A stretch of DNA of 64,000 bases. Source: DATFQE01 sp963738205. GTDB lineage: Bacteria > Actinomycetota > Thermoleophilia > Gaiellales > Gaiellaceae. Positions 44,097 through 53,708 of the stretch are shown here, piece after piece (position 1 is the stretch's first letter; each line of letters begins with the position of its first letter). The notes beneath the pieces were generated by a model. That model searched no databases and was not told the origin of the DNA. It was given only the letters and a program-made list of their open reading frames with translations. The position numbers and the translations under genes are program-made. The stretch lies in the NCBI GenBank assembly GCA_963738205.1, contig CAVTVQ010000006.1, positions 1 through 64,000 of the forward strand. The letters are read 5' to 3'.

Positions 44097-45369
44097 GGGC
44101 CCGCTGGCCGAGCTCTTTCGCGCGACCGAGGCGGCCCAGAAGCAGGCAGACGAGCCGAAGAAGGAGGCCGCCGCACGGCCGCGCCCGGTTCCCGTGCCGG
44201 ACCCGTCCGAGGAGACTGTCGAGCACGCACCTCCGTTCGTCGTCCAGTCCGACCACGAGCCCGCCGAGGGCGCACGGCGCCTGCTCGAGCCCATGCCCGA
44301 GCCTGCGCCGCGCCTGCACCGCGCGCGTCGTGGCGAGGCGCCGACGTACCTCGCCGTCATCCGCGTCGTCGGAGTCGGCGGCGCCGGCCTGAACGCGCTC
44401 AACCGGATGATCGACTCGGGCATCTCCGACGTCGACTTCATCGCGGTCAACACCGACATCCAGCAGCTGACGCTCAGCGACGCCGAGGTGAAGGTGCACA
44501 TCGGGCGCGAGCTCACGAAGGGCCTGGGCTCGGGCGCGGCGGCCGACATCGGGCGGCGCGCGGCCGAAGAGGGCCACGACCAGCTCAAGCGGATCCTCCG
44601 CGGCTCGGACATGGTCTTCGTGACGGCGGGCGAGGGCGGCGGCACCGGCTCAGGCGCGGCGCCCGTCGTGGCGCGCATCGCACGCGAGCTCGGAGCGCTC
44701 ACCGTCGGCATCGTCACGCTGCCGTTCCGTTTCGAGGGCACGAAGCGCAAGGGGCAGGCGGAGGCCGGGGTCGACGAGCTGCGGGCGAACTGCGACACGG
44801 TGATCACGATCCCCAACGACCGCCTGCTGGAGGTGCTCGACCGCGAGACGTCGATGCTCGATGCCTTCCGCGTCGCCGACGACGTCCTGCGCCAGGGCGT
44901 CCAGGGCATCACCGACCTGATCACGATGCCCGGGCTGATCAACCTCGACTTCGCGGACGTCCGCACGATCATGAGTGACGCCGGTTCCGCGCTGATGGGC
45001 ATCGGCTTCTCGGCCGACGCCGAGAACCGCGCCCGCGAGGCGGCCGAGCGCGCGCTGCGCTCGCCGCTGATCGACACCGAGGTCACCGGGGCCAGGGGCA
45101 TCCTCCTGTCGATTTCGGGCGGCGACGACCTGACGCTGTTCGAGGTCAACGAGGCGGCCGAGGTCGTCCGTCAGGCTGCGACCGAGGACACGAACATCAT
45201 CTTCGGCGCCACGATCGACGAGCGGCTGACCGGCCAGGTGTGGGTGACGGTGGTCGCGACGGGCCTCGGCGGGCCGACTCGCCGGCGCACGCTCCGCGAG
45301 CCGAGGCCGGGCACCGGCTTCGACGACACGCTCGACACGCCGTCGTTCCTGCGAGACCGGCCGGCCTAG
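44068..45369 (+). CDS. ftsZ: Cell-division GTPase FtsZ with N-terminal extension
   Basis: Tubulin-like GTPase of 433 residues. Core from about residue 88: IRVVGVGGAGLNALNRMI, DFIAVNTDIQQL, tubulin signature GEGGGTGSGAAPV (about 190), RFEGTKRKGQAEAGVDEL, and T7 loop NLDFADVRTIMSDAGSALMG. It ends DDTLDTPSFLRDRP, the FtsZ C-terminal peptide that docks membrane anchors. The first about 85 residues (MARKRASMREGPLAELFRAT, then a Pro/Glu-rich stretch with PRPVPVPDPSEE) are extra compared with ordinary FtsZ. The ATG at 44068 overlaps parA. No dcw genes flank it. It polymerises into the division ring; whether it is the only FtsZ cannot be judged here. Confidence 0.9.
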   Translation: MARKRASMREGPLAELFRATEAAQKQADEPKKEAAARPRPVPVPDPSEETVEHAPPFVVQSDHEPAEGARRLLEPMPEPAPRLHRARRGEAPTYLAVIRVVGVGGAGLNALNRMIDSGISDVDFIAVNTDIQQLTLSDAEVKVHIGRELTKGLGSGAAADIGRRAAEEGHDQLKRILRGSDMVFVTAGEGGGTGSGAAPVVARIARELGALTVGIVTLPFRFEGTKRKGQAEAGVDELRANCDTVITIPNDRLLEVLDRETSMLDAFRVADDVLRQGVQGITDLITMPGLINLDFADVRTIMSDAGSALMGIGFSADAENRAREAAERALRSPLIDTEVTGARGILLSISGGDDLTLFEVNEAAEVVRQAATEDTNIIFGATIDERLTGQVWVTVVATGLGGPTRRRTLREPRPGTGFDDTLDTPSFLRDRPA

Positions 45370-45388
45370 CGGTCAGCGCGTAGCCGTC

Positions 45389-46988
45389 AGCAGCTGGGCT
45401 CGCGGCCCGCGAGGGCGGCGAGCGCGCGTGAAGCGTCGACACCGAATCCGAGCCTCACGGTGGCCGGCCTACCGATCGTCAATCGCACCATGCCGTCGGT
45501 CCCGCGCGTGAGGCAGCCGGACGAGGCGTGCCAGTACGGCGAGTGCCGCACGGCCACGCGATAGGTACCGGCGCGGTCGAGTCGAAGCACGAGGCGGCTG
45601 CGGTCGAGCTCCAGGACGCGCGCGCGACCGGGCCCGGTGACGATCCCGCGCGGCGACGGCACCTCGAAGATGGTCAGCTCCGAGGTCTGGAACACGCGCT
45701 CGAGGCCCGCGTGGCCGGCGCGCAGGAGGGTGGCTTCGGCCTTCGCGCTGTAGTCGCTGGGCGCGTCGGTGAGCACGACGTAGCGGATCCCGAGGCCACG
45801 TAGCCAGGCGCGGTAGCTCTGCGCGCCGAGCTCGGGCTGGTAGAGCACCTGGTTCTGCGGGAAGTCGTCCTGCCGGTACCAGCCGCGAGCGAGCGGAATG
45901 CCGGCGCGCGGCAGGTAGACGGCCGCCCAGTGCCCGCTGGTATCGACCGCCTCGACCCGGTAGGCAGGCGTGAGGTGGTCGTGGAGGAAGTCGATCGCCG
46001 GCTGCCAGTACGCCTCCGACGAGGCCGGGTCGGCCGTCCCGCGGGCGAAGTTGCGCGCGAGCGGCGCCGCATTCCAGGCGACGACGAGCACGAGCGCGGC
46101 AATCGCAAGCGGGCGCGGGCGCCAGTCGCGCAGCGACAGCGCGAGCACGACGAGCGGAATCGCGGCGAAACGGAGGCGCGAGACGTTCTCGCCCAGCGCC
46201 GAGGGCACCAGGAAGGCGGCGGTGCACGCGGCGAGGTAGACGATGAAGAGCGCACGCAGGAGCCTCGCTTGCTCCACGTGCCAGGTGACGATCAGGCCGA
46301 GCAGGCAGAAGCCGATCGCCGCCGCGGCCTGCACCGGCGGGAACGGATAGTGGCCCTCGCCCGGGAACACGCGCCACAGCGCGACCTCGGCCGCGCCCGC
46401 GCCGACGAGGATCAGCGCCGGTCCAACCGAGAGGCGTGGGCGAGTCCGGCGGGCGATCCCCACGCCGACGACGATGAGCGCGAGCAGCACGAAGGCGACC
46501 GGGCTGGCAGCGAGCGTCAGCACCGCGAGCACGCCGAAGCGGGCCCGGGCCCCGGCTTGAAGCGCCCAGAGCGCCAGGAGCGCAAGCGCCATCCCGAGCG
46601 CGAACGGAAACGCCGCCGAGAGCACGACGCCCGCCCACACGACCGCGAACGTGCGGCTCGACCAGCGGGCGGTCGGGCCCCACTCACGGCCGAGGACGAC
46701 CGCGAACGCCAGCGCCGAGGTCGCGATCGTCGCCACCGCGAGCAGCTTGATCCCGAAGAACGCCGCCAGCGGGTAGTAGAGGACGCTGTACGTGACGAAG
46801 CTGTAGCGCCCCGCGTACCAGAAGTTGTTCCAGAGCTCGAAGCCCTCCTGCACGTAGAGGTTGCGCTGGTACGCATGAGCGGCGAGATCGCTCCCCGGCG
46901 GCCCGAGCCAGGCGAGCAGGGCAGCGATGGTGGCGGCTGCGCCCGCGGAGAGGAGCGCCTCGCGCGCGAGAGGATGCGCGCGGATCAT
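45389..46988 (-). CDS. Multi-pass membrane protein, GT-C glycosyltransferase-like
   Basis: About 532 residues from ATG 46988. Around eleven hydrophobic helices fill the first 350 residues (e.g. ALLSAGAAATIAALLAWLG, WAGVVLSAAFPFALGMALA, ALILVGAGAAEVALWRVF, AIGFCLLGLIVTWHV). An early extracytoplasmic loop contains LAAHAYQRNLYVQEGFELWN, where GT-C enzymes carry an acidic motif. The C-terminal 180 residues are soluble and outside (YRVEAVDTSGHWAAVYLPRA, LRGLGIRYVVLTDAPSDYSA). The architecture fits a polyprenyl-phosphate-sugar transferase, but the DxD/E motif is not clear, so the donor and acceptor cannot be named. It is convergent with ftsZ and divergent from ggt. Confidence 0.6.
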
Positions 46989-47033
46989 CGCGCGCGATCG
47001 TAACGCGTGTTCGCGTCCCGTACCCTCAAGACG

Positions 47034-48602
47034 ATGAAAGGCGCCATCGCCGCCGGGCATCCGTTGACCGCCGAGGCCGGCGCCGACGTCCTGCGCCAGG
47101 GCGGCAACGCCGTGGACGCGTGCATCGCCGCGGCGTTCGTCTCCTGGGTCACCGAAAGCCCGCTCACGGGGCCGGGCGGCGGCGGCTTCATGCTGGTCTA
47201 TCGAGCGCGAGACCGGACGGCGAGCCTCCACGACTTCTTCGTCGCGCTGCCCGGCAAGGGGCTAGCCGCGCGCGAGCGAGTCCCGCTGGAGGACGTCGAC
47301 GTCGACTTCGACGGCAGCACGCACCAGATCTTCCACATCGGCGCCGCCTCGGCGGCCGTGCCGGGAAAGCCGTTGGGTCTCGAGGTCGTGCATCGCCACT
47401 ACGGGACGCGACCCTGGGCGGAGCTGATCGAGCCGGCGATCGGCCTGGCCCGCTCCGGCGTCGAGCTCACGCGCCCCCAGGCGTACCTGCACGCGATTCT
47501 CGATCTGATCCTGCGCCACACCGAGGAGGGCCGAGCCATGTACGGCCCCGCGGGGGAGCGGCTCGTCGCTGGTGACCGGCTCGTGATGAGCGACCTGGCG
47601 ACCACGCTCGAGGTGCTCCGTGACGGCGGCGCCAGGGAGCTCTACACGGGCGAGCTCGGCCGCCTGATCGCGGCCGACCAGGCCGAGCGGGCCGGCGCGA
47701 TCACCGAGCAGGACCTCGCCGAGTACCGCGTCATCCGCCGCAGGCCGATCGGCGCCGACTTTCGCGGACGGCGCTTCCTCTCGAACCCGCCGCCCTCCTC
47801 GGGCGGCGTCCTCATCGCCTACGGCCTGCGCCTGCTCGACCGGCTCGACCTCGGCGGGCCGGCCGGGAGCGCCGAGGCGATCGCGACGCTCGCCGAGGTG
47901 ATGCGCGAGCAGGCGCGCGCGCGCGGCGGCAGCTTCGCGACCGACCTCCACCGCGGCGGTCTCGCGGCGCGCCTGTGCTCCGACGAGGCGGTCGCGGCCG
48001 CCTTGGCGCGGATCGAGGCTGGCCGGGCGGCGGTGCGCGAGGCGCCCGCCGCGCGCGGCACGACCCACATCTCCGTCGTTGACGCCCGCGGCAATGCCGC
48101 GTCGCTCACCGCGTCGACCGGCGCCGGCTCGGGCGTGATCGTCCCGGGCACGGGCATCCAGCTGAACAACATGCTCGGCGAGTACGACCTGAACCCGCCG
48201 GGCCGTGAGCGCCGCGCCGGGACGCGGATGACCAGCATGATGGCGCCGTCGCTCGTGCTCGAGGACGAGCGGCCGCGGCTCGTCGTGGGCAGCGCCGGGT
48301 CGGTCCGGCTCCGCGGCGCGATCATGCAGATCGTCGCCAACGCGGTCGGGCACGGCTTCGGTGTCGAGGACGCGATCCGCGCGCCGCGCATCCACTTCGA
48401 CGACGAGCACCTGCACTGCGAGGGCGGCACCGATCCCGCTGAGGCGGACGAGCTCGAGCGGCGCGGGTACGACGTCGTCCGCTGGCGCCGCCCGAACCTG
48501 TACTTCGGCGGCGCAGCGGCCGTCGAGCTGCTCGAGGACGGCACACTGGCAGCCGCCGGCGATCCTCGCCGCGGCGGGCACGGCGTCGTCGTCACCGCGT
48601 GA
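47034..48602 (+). CDS. ggt: Gamma-glutamyltranspeptidase
   Basis: N-terminal-nucleophile hydrolase of 522 residues. It cleaves gamma-glutamyl bonds (glutathione, glutamine or related). Large-subunit landmarks: GGNAVDACIAAAFVSWVTES and SPLTGPGGGGFMLVYRA. The autocleavage site and nucleophile Thr are in ARGTTHISVVDARGNAASLT (Thr about 346). Substrate loop: PGTGIQLNNMLGEYDLNP; C-terminal SMMAPSLVLEDERPRLVVGS. No signal peptide, so it is probably cytoplasmic, as in several actinobacteria. The start could also be GTG 47007. The stop overlaps the acetyltransferase start (GTGA). Confidence 0.9.
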   Translation: MKGAIAAGHPLTAEAGADVLRQGGNAVDACIAAAFVSWVTESPLTGPGGGGFMLVYRARDRTASLHDFFVALPGKGLAARERVPLEDVDVDFDGSTHQIFHIGAASAAVPGKPLGLEVVHRHYGTRPWAELIEPAIGLARSGVELTRPQAYLHAILDLILRHTEEGRAMYGPAGERLVAGDRLVMSDLATTLEVLRDGGARELYTGELGRLIAADQAERAGAITEQDLAEYRVIRRRPIGADFRGRRFLSNPPPSSGGVLIAYGLRLLDRLDLGGPAGSAEAIATLAEVMREQARARGGSFATDLHRGGLAARLCSDEAVAAALARIEAGRAAVREAPAARGTTHISVVDARGNAASLTASTGAGSGVIVPGTGIQLNNMLGEYDLNPPGRERRAGTRMTSMMAPSLVLEDERPRLVVGSAGSVRLRGAIMQIVANAVGHGFGVEDAIRAPRIHFDDEHLHCEGGTDPAEADELERRGYDVVRWRRPNLYFGGAAAVELLEDGTLAAAGDPRRGGHGVVVTA

Positions 48603-49108
48603 GCGACGGCTTCGAGATCCGACGTGCGCGGCCCGCGGACGCCGCGGCGCTCGTCGGGCTCGCGGAGTCTGTCGCCGCCGAGCCGGAAGGTTGGCTCGTG
48701 GCCGAGGGCGCCTGGCGCACAGTCGGCGAGGAACGGCGCTACCTGCGCACGCTCGGCCGCTATCCGCATGCCGCCGTCTTCGTCGCCGACGTGAACGGGA
48801 GCGTCGTCGCGCGGCTCTCGCTCGCCCGCGACCCACACCCGGCGAGTGCGCACGTGGCCGACCTGGGCCTCATGGTCGCGACCGGCCACCGACGTCGGGG
48901 CGTCGGGGCCGCGCTGCTCGACGCGGCCGTCGCCTGGGCGCGCGACGCGGACGTGCGCAAGCTGGAGCTGCACGTCTTTCCGCACAACGAGCCGGCGCTC
49001 GCGCTCTACGAGCGCTTCGGCTTCTACCGTGAAGGTGTCCGGAAAGGCCATTACCGGCGCGGCGGGGCGTTCCTCGACGCCGTCCTGATGGCCTACAGCG
49101 TCGAGTAA
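48599..49108 (+). CDS. GNAT-family N-acetyltransferase
   Basis: 169 residues from GTG 48599, overlapping ggt by four bases. The GNAT fold is visible: FEIRRARPADAAALVGLAES (beta1-alpha1), AAVFVADVNGSVVARLSLAR, acetyl-CoA motif A LMVATGHRRRGVGAALLDAA with Q/RxxGxG/A as RRRGVG, and VFPHNEPALALYERFGFYRE GVRKGHYRR at the C-terminus. It resembles ribosomal-protein or small-amine acetyltransferases, but the substrate is unknown. Overlap with ggt and short distance (11 bases) to hisC suggest one transcript. Confidence 0.82.
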   Translation: MSDGFEIRRARPADAAALVGLAESVAAEPEGWLVAEGAWRTVGEERRYLRTLGRYPHAAVFVADVNGSVVARLSLARDPHPASAHVADLGLMVATGHRRRGVGAALLDAAVAWARDADVRKLELHVFPHNEPALALYERFGFYREGVRKGHYRRGGAFLDAVLMAYSVE

Positions 49109-49119
49109 GCTCGCCTCCC

Positions 49120-50247
49120 GTGCCGCTCGCGGAGATCGCAGACAGCTTGTTCACGCCCGCGGTTGCGGGGATCGTGCCGTACGAGCCCGGCAAGCCGGTC
49201 GAGGAGGTGCAGCGCGAGCTCGGGCTCGAGCGCGTCGTCAAGCTCGCCTCGAACGAAGGGCTGCACGGTCCCGTCCCCGCCGCCCTGGAGGCGATCGACC
49301 GTGCCGCCGGGGAGCTCAACCGGTATCCGGACGGCGGCGCGTACCGCCTGCGGTCGGCGCTCGCCGATCGGCACGGCGTCCGCTTCGAAGAGGTGGCGTT
49401 GGGATCAGGGGCCGACGGCGTGGTCGACTGCCTGTCGCAGCTGGCGCTCGGGCCGGGGGACGACATCGTGTGCGGCTGGCCGTCGTTTCCGAGCTACGTG
49501 ATCTACGCATTGAAGCTCGGCGCGACCGCGCAGCGTGTGCCGCTGCGCGACCACCGTTACGACCTCGACGCGATGCTCGCGGCGATCGGACCGCGCACGA
49601 AGCTGGTGTACATCTGCCATCCCAACAACCCCACGGCCACGTCGAACTCCCGCGCCGAGTTGGACGCGTGGTTCGAGCGGGTGCCCGAGCACGTCCTCAC
49701 GGTGCTCGACCAGGCGTACTTCGAGTACGTCGACGACCCCGACTATGCGGACGGCGTCGAGGAGTACCTCAAGACGGGTCGCCGCGTCGCCGTGCTGCGG
49801 ACGTTCTCGAAGATCTTCGGCCTCGCCGGGCTCCGCGTGGGCTACGCGCTCGCACCGGAGCCGGTCGTGACCGCGATCGGGAAGGTAAAGCGCGCCTTCG
49901 ACGTCACCAGCGTGGCGCAGGAAGCGGCGCTGGCGAGCCTGGACGCGGCGGGCGAGATCGAGCGGCGCCGCCGCGAGAACGCGGAAGGGCTTGCCCAGCT
50001 GGGGCGGATCCTGCGCGACCACGGCCTCGAGTCGCCGGGCCCGGCGGTCGCGAACTTCCTCTTCGCCGAGGTCGGCGAGGACGCGCGGCCGCTCTTCGAG
50101 GCGCTGCTGCGCGAAGGCGTGATCGTCCGGCCGACGGCCGGGTTCGGCGCGCCGGGCGCGATCCGAGTGTCGGTCGGGACCGCGGACGAGATCGCGTTCT
50201 TCGGCGAGGCCCTCGGCCGCGTGCTGGCGACCGCAGCGCCCGCGTAA
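49120..50247 (+). CDS. hisC: Histidinol-phosphate aminotransferase-like PLP enzyme
   Basis: 375 residues from GTG 49120. Class I/II aminotransferase fold: PGKPVEEVQRELGLERVVKL, ASNEGLHGPVPAALEAIDRA, the FPSYVIYALKLGATAQRVPL block, CHPNNPTATSNSRAELDAWF and LDQAYFEYVDDPDYADGVEE. The PLP lysine lies in RTFSKIFGLAGLRVGYALAP, and the C-terminal Arg is in AIRVSVGTADEIAFF. It transfers an amino group to imidazole-acetol-phosphate in histidine synthesis; related enzymes act on aromatic substrates. No other his genes are nearby, so an aromatic or broad-specificity role is possible. Confidence 0.85.
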   Translation: MPLAEIADSLFTPAVAGIVPYEPGKPVEEVQRELGLERVVKLASNEGLHGPVPAALEAIDRAAGELNRYPDGGAYRLRSALADRHGVRFEEVALGSGADGVVDCLSQLALGPGDDIVCGWPSFPSYVIYALKLGATAQRVPLRDHRYDLDAMLAAIGPRTKLVYICHPNNPTATSNSRAELDAWFERVPEHVLTVLDQAYFEYVDDPDYADGVEEYLKTGRRVAVLRTFSKIFGLAGLRVGYALAPEPVVTAIGKVKRAFDVTSVAQEAALASLDAAGEIERRRRENAEGLAQLGRILRDHGLESPGPAVANFLFAEVGEDARPLFEALLREGVIVRPTAGFGAPGAIRVSVGTADEIAFFGEALGRVLATAAPA

Positions 50248-50250
50248 ACG

Positions 50251-51480
50251 GTGTCGCCCGGCGTCGTCGCCCGGCGGCTCGACCTCGTCGCCCGGGTCCC
50301 CGCGTTCCGGCTGATCTTCCTCGCGACGCTTGGCTCCGGCTTCGGAACCTGGCTCGCGTTCGTCGCGCTCGCGATCGACGTCAAGGACCGGACGGACTCG
50401 GGCCCGTGGGTCAGCGCACTGCTGATCGCAGACATCCTGCCGGCGGTGCTGATCGGCCTGCTGGTCGGGCCGCTGATCGACCGCCTCTCGCGGAAGTGGC
50501 TGATGATCGGCTCCGACCTGTTGCGCGCGGCGATCTTCTGCGCGCTCCCGTTCGCCTCGAGCGCCGCCGTGATCGTCGTGCTCGCCGCGCTTGCCGGCAT
50601 CGGCACCGGATTCTTCCGGCCGGCCGTCTACGCGGGCCTGCCGAACCTGGTCGACGACCGCGACCTGCCACAGGCGAACGGACTGATCCAGAGCGTCGAG
50701 AACTTGGCCTGGGCGGTGGGGCCGTTACTCGGAGGACTGCTCGTGGCCGTATCGGGCCCGGACCTGGCCTACTGGGTCAACGCGGCCACGTTCCTGGTCT
50801 CGGCGCTGCTGCTCACCGGCGTGCCGGGCCGGCTCTTGCAGGCGGGCACCGCCGAGAGCCACGGCCACTGGCGCGACCTGATCGAGGGCTTCTCGTTCGT
50901 CATCCGCTCGCGACCGCTCGTCACGGTCCTCGTCGCGTGGAACGTCTTCATGCTCGCGAGCGCGGGCATCAACGTCGCGGAGGTCTTTCTCGCCAAGGAC
51001 ACGTTCGACGCCGGCGACTTCGGCTATGGGCTGCTCGTCGGCGCGACGGGGCTCGGGCTCGTCCTCGGCAGCCTGGCCGCGAGCCCGCTGCTCGAGCGTC
51101 ATCCGGTCTCGAGGGTGTACTCGGGCTCGATCCTGCTCGTGGCCCTCGCTATTGCCGCGGGCGCGATCGCGCCGAACATCTGGGTTGCGGCCGGCTGCGT
51201 GCTCGTCGTCGGCGCGGCGAACGGGACCGCGGTCGTCTGTAACGCCCTGTTCGTCCAGCGCGGCTCGCCCGACTCGCTCCGCGGCCGAGTGTTCACGGTG
51301 CTGATGAGCTCCTCATTCGCCGTCCTGGCCCTCGGCCTGATCGTCGCCGGTCCGCTCACGGATGCCGTCGGCCCGCGCTGGGTGTGGGGCGCCTCCGCCG
51401 CCGTCGCCGCCCTCTCGGCGTTCCTGGCGCTGGCCCTGTCGCGCGGCATCCGCGCCGAGCCGGTGCTCGAGCCCTCATAG
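50251..51480 (+). CDS. MFS transporter
   Basis: 409 residues from GTG 50251, three bases after the hisC stop. Twelve hydrophobic helices are predicted. Visible: FRLIFLATLGSGFGTWLAFV, LLIADILPAVLIGLLVGPLI, RLSRKWLMIGSDLLRAAIFC (loop 2-3 motif A form DRLSRK), PNLVDDRDLPQANGLIQSVE, ENLAWAVGPLLGGLLV, and FVQRGSPDSLRGRVFTVLMS. The pattern belongs to the MFS_3/enterobactin-exporter-like group. The cargo cannot be read from sequence. Probably co-transcribed with ggt, the acetyltransferase and hisC. Confidence 0.85.
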   Translation: MSPGVVARRLDLVARVPAFRLIFLATLGSGFGTWLAFVALAIDVKDRTDSGPWVSALLIADILPAVLIGLLVGPLIDRLSRKWLMIGSDLLRAAIFCALPFASSAAVIVVLAALAGIGTGFFRPAVYAGLPNLVDDRDLPQANGLIQSVENLAWAVGPLLGGLLVAVSGPDLAYWVNAATFLVSALLLTGVPGRLLQAGTAESHGHWRDLIEGFSFVIRSRPLVTVLVAWNVFMLASAGINVAEVFLAKDTFDAGDFGYGLLVGATGLGLVLGSLAASPLLERHPVSRVYSGSILLVALAIAAGAIAPNIWVAAGCVLVVGAANGTAVVCNALFVQRGSPDSLRGRVFTVLMSSSFAVLALGLIVAGPLTDAVGPRWVWGASAAVAALSAFLALALSRGIRAEPVLEPS

Positions 51481-51531
51481 GAGGGCCCGGCGGAACCGCG
51501 AGGTTGCGCCAGACCCTCCTAGACTGACGGC

Positions 51532-52524
51532 GTGGCCGCGCGACGCGACTGGACGCGGGAGACCCTCGCCGAGGCGGTGCGGTCCGGCGACCGGCGCGCG
51601 GTCGCCCGGGCGATCACGCTGGTCGAGAACTCCGACCCGCTCGCGTACGAGATCGTCAGCGACCTGTACCCGCAAACCGGCCAGGCGTACACGATCGGCG
51701 TCACCGGACCGCCGGGCGTCGGCAAGTCGACCCTGATCAACGCGCTGGTCCGCCACCTCCGCGGACGCGAGCGGACGGTCGGCGTCGTCTCGGTCGACCC
51801 GTCCAGCCCGTTCACGAAAGGCGCGCTCCTCGGCGACCGCATCCGCCTGTCCGACCACTTCCTCGACCCGGGCGTGTTCATCCGCTCGATGGGCACGCGC
51901 GGCCACCTGGGCGGGCTCGCCGAGGCGACGCTGCAGGCCGTGCTGCTGCTGGACGCCGCCGGCAAGGAGCTGATCTTCCTCGAGACGGTCGGCACCGGTC
52001 AGAGCGAGGTCGAGGTGATCGGCGTCGCCGACACGATCGTCCTCGTGCTGATGCCGGGCTCGGGCGACTCGATCCAGGCGCTGAAGGCGGGGATCATGGA
52101 GATTCCCGACGTGATCGCGATCAACAAATCCGACCACCCCGCGGCGAAGACGATGCTGAACGAGGTGCGCTCGATCCTCTCGCTCGACAAGGACCGCGCC
52201 TGGAAGCCGCCGATCGTCCTGACGGAGGCGACGACCGGCGAGCACGTGCCCGAGCTGTGGGAGAAGGTCGAAGCTCATCGCACGTTCCTGGAGAGCGAGG
52301 GGCTGCTGGCCGAACGCCGGCGCAAGAACCTGGCCGGCGAGGTCTTCGCCGTCGCGTCGGCCCGTGCGAAGACTCACCTCGAACGCGCCGTCGAGGACGA
52401 CCCGGAGCTGAGGCGACTGCTGGACGAGGTCGAGTCCCGCAAGCTCGACCCGCTCTCCGCCGTTCGCGAGATCATGGAGAAGGTGTTCAAGGTTGGCGAC
52501 GGAGACGGTTCCAACCCTCGCTGA
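51532..52524 (+). CDS. meaB: MeaB/ArgK-family GTPase chaperone of methylmalonyl-CoA mutase
   Basis: 330 residues from GTG 51532. P-loop GVTGPPGVGKSTLINALVRH (about residue 60-80), switch DPSSPFTKGALLGDRIRL, IRSMGTRGHLGGLAEAT, FLETVGTGQSEVEVIGVADT, NKSDHPAAKTML (base recognition NKSD) and C-terminal dimerisation arm. MeaB loads B12 onto the mutase and removes damaged cofactor. It overlaps ilvA by 32 bases. The mutase large subunit at 33162 lies on the far side of the suspected join, so the two may not be neighbours in one genome. Confidence 0.92.
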   Translation: MAARRDWTRETLAEAVRSGDRRAVARAITLVENSDPLAYEIVSDLYPQTGQAYTIGVTGPPGVGKSTLINALVRHLRGRERTVGVVSVDPSSPFTKGALLGDRIRLSDHFLDPGVFIRSMGTRGHLGGLAEATLQAVLLLDAAGKELIFLETVGTGQSEVEVIGVADTIVLVLMPGSGDSIQALKAGIMEIPDVIAINKSDHPAAKTMLNEVRSILSLDKDRAWKPPIVLTEATTGEHVPELWEKVEAHRTFLESEGLLAERRRKNLAGEVFAVASARAKTHLERAVEDDPELRRLLDEVESRKLDPLSAVREIMEKVFKVGDGDGSNPR

Positions 52525-53689
52525 CATCCGCGAGGCGCGCGAGCGCCTCGTCGGGATCGCCCGGGAGACGCCGGTCTTCGTCTCCGAGACGTTCTCGCGC
52601 ATGGTCGGCCGCGACGTCCAGCTGAAAGCGGAGGCATTGCAGCGGACGGGCGCGTTCAAGATCCGCGGTGCGGTCAACAAGATCGCCATGCTCGACGAGG
52701 CCGAGCGCGCCGCCGGCGTGGTCGCGGCGAGCGCCGGCAACCACGGCCAAGCGGTCGCCTGGGCCGCGCGGGAGGCGGAGATCCCCGCGACGGTCTACAT
52801 GCCGAACGACGCGGCGATGGCCAAGGTCGAAGCCACGGTCAACTACGGCGCCCAGGTCGAGCTGAGCGGCGAGGGCTTCGACGAGGCGCTGGCCGCGGCG
52901 CTGGAGCGTGCGGAGGCGACCGGCGCCACCTTCGTGCACGCGTTCGAGGACGGGCGCGTGATCGCCGGGCAGGGCACGATCGCGCTCGAGCTCGCCGAGC
53001 AGCTGCCCGATCTCGAGACGCTCGTGGTGCCGATCGGCGGCGGCGGGCTCGCGTCCGGGATCTCGCTGGCGCTGCGTGAGCTGATGCCGCGAGTCCGCGT
53101 GGTCGGTGTCCAGGCTGCGGCCTGCGCGCCGTACACGGGCGCGACAGACCACGGCTACACGATCGCCGACGGTATCGCCGTCAAGCAGCCGAGCGAGCTC
53201 ACAGGCGCGATCCTGCGCGAGACGCTCGAGGACATCGTCACGGTCACCGACGAGGAGATCAGCGAGGCGATCGTCCTGCTGCTCGAGCGTGCGAAGCTGG
53301 TCGTCGAGGGTGCGGGCGCGGCGTCGCTCGCGGCGGTGCTGGCCGGGCGCGTCGGCGGCACGGGCCAGGTCGCGGCGCTCCTTTCCGGCGGCAACATCGA
53401 TCCGACGATGCTGATCTCCGTGATGCGCCACGGCCTGACGCTCTCCGGCCGCTACCTCGTCGTGCGCACGAAGATCTCCGACCGACCCGGGGAGCTCCTG
53501 AAGCTGCTGTCCCTCGTCGCGGAGGAGCGGGTCAACGTGATCTCGGTCGAGCACCACCGCGAGGGCCTCGAGCTGCCGGTGGTCGAGACCGAGGTGGAGC
53601 TGACCCTCGGGACGCGCGACCGCGAGCACCGCGATGCGCTGCTTCAGGCGATGCGGCGGTGGGGCTACGCAGTAGAGCGCGTCCGCTGA
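52493..53689 (+). CDS. ilvA: Threonine dehydratase with C-terminal ACT domain
   Basis: PLP-dependent enzyme of 398 residues, producing 2-oxobutanoate and ammonia from threonine. It starts at TTG 52493 (MATETVPTLADIREARERLV). PLP lysine in LQRTGAFKIRGAVNKIAM, SAGNHGQAVAWAA, ATVYMPNDAAMAKVEATVNY, phosphate-binding GGGGLASG, and an ACT regulatory domain from about 325 (ISDRPGELLKLLSLVAEERV). The 2-oxobutanoate product leads to propionyl-CoA and then methylmalonyl-CoA, so overlap with meaB makes metabolic sense. The short form with one ACT domain can be catabolic (TdcB-like) or biosynthetic. Confidence 0.9.
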   Translation: MATETVPTLADIREARERLVGIARETPVFVSETFSRMVGRDVQLKAEALQRTGAFKIRGAVNKIAMLDEAERAAGVVAASAGNHGQAVAWAAREAEIPATVYMPNDAAMAKVEATVNYGAQVELSGEGFDEALAAALERAEATGATFVHAFEDGRVIAGQGTIALELAEQLPDLETLVVPIGGGGLASGISLALRELMPRVRVVGVQAAACAPYTGATDHGYTIADGIAVKQPSELTGAILRETLEDIVTVTDEEISEAIVLLLERAKLVVEGAGAASLAAVLAGRVGGTGQVAALLSGGNIDPTMLISVMRHGLTLSGRYLVVRTKISDRPGELLKLLSLVAEERVNVISVEHHREGLELPVVETEVELTLGTRDREHRDALLQAMRRWGYAVERVR

Positions 53690-53708
53690 CGCGTCCTAGA
53701 CTCGTCGT

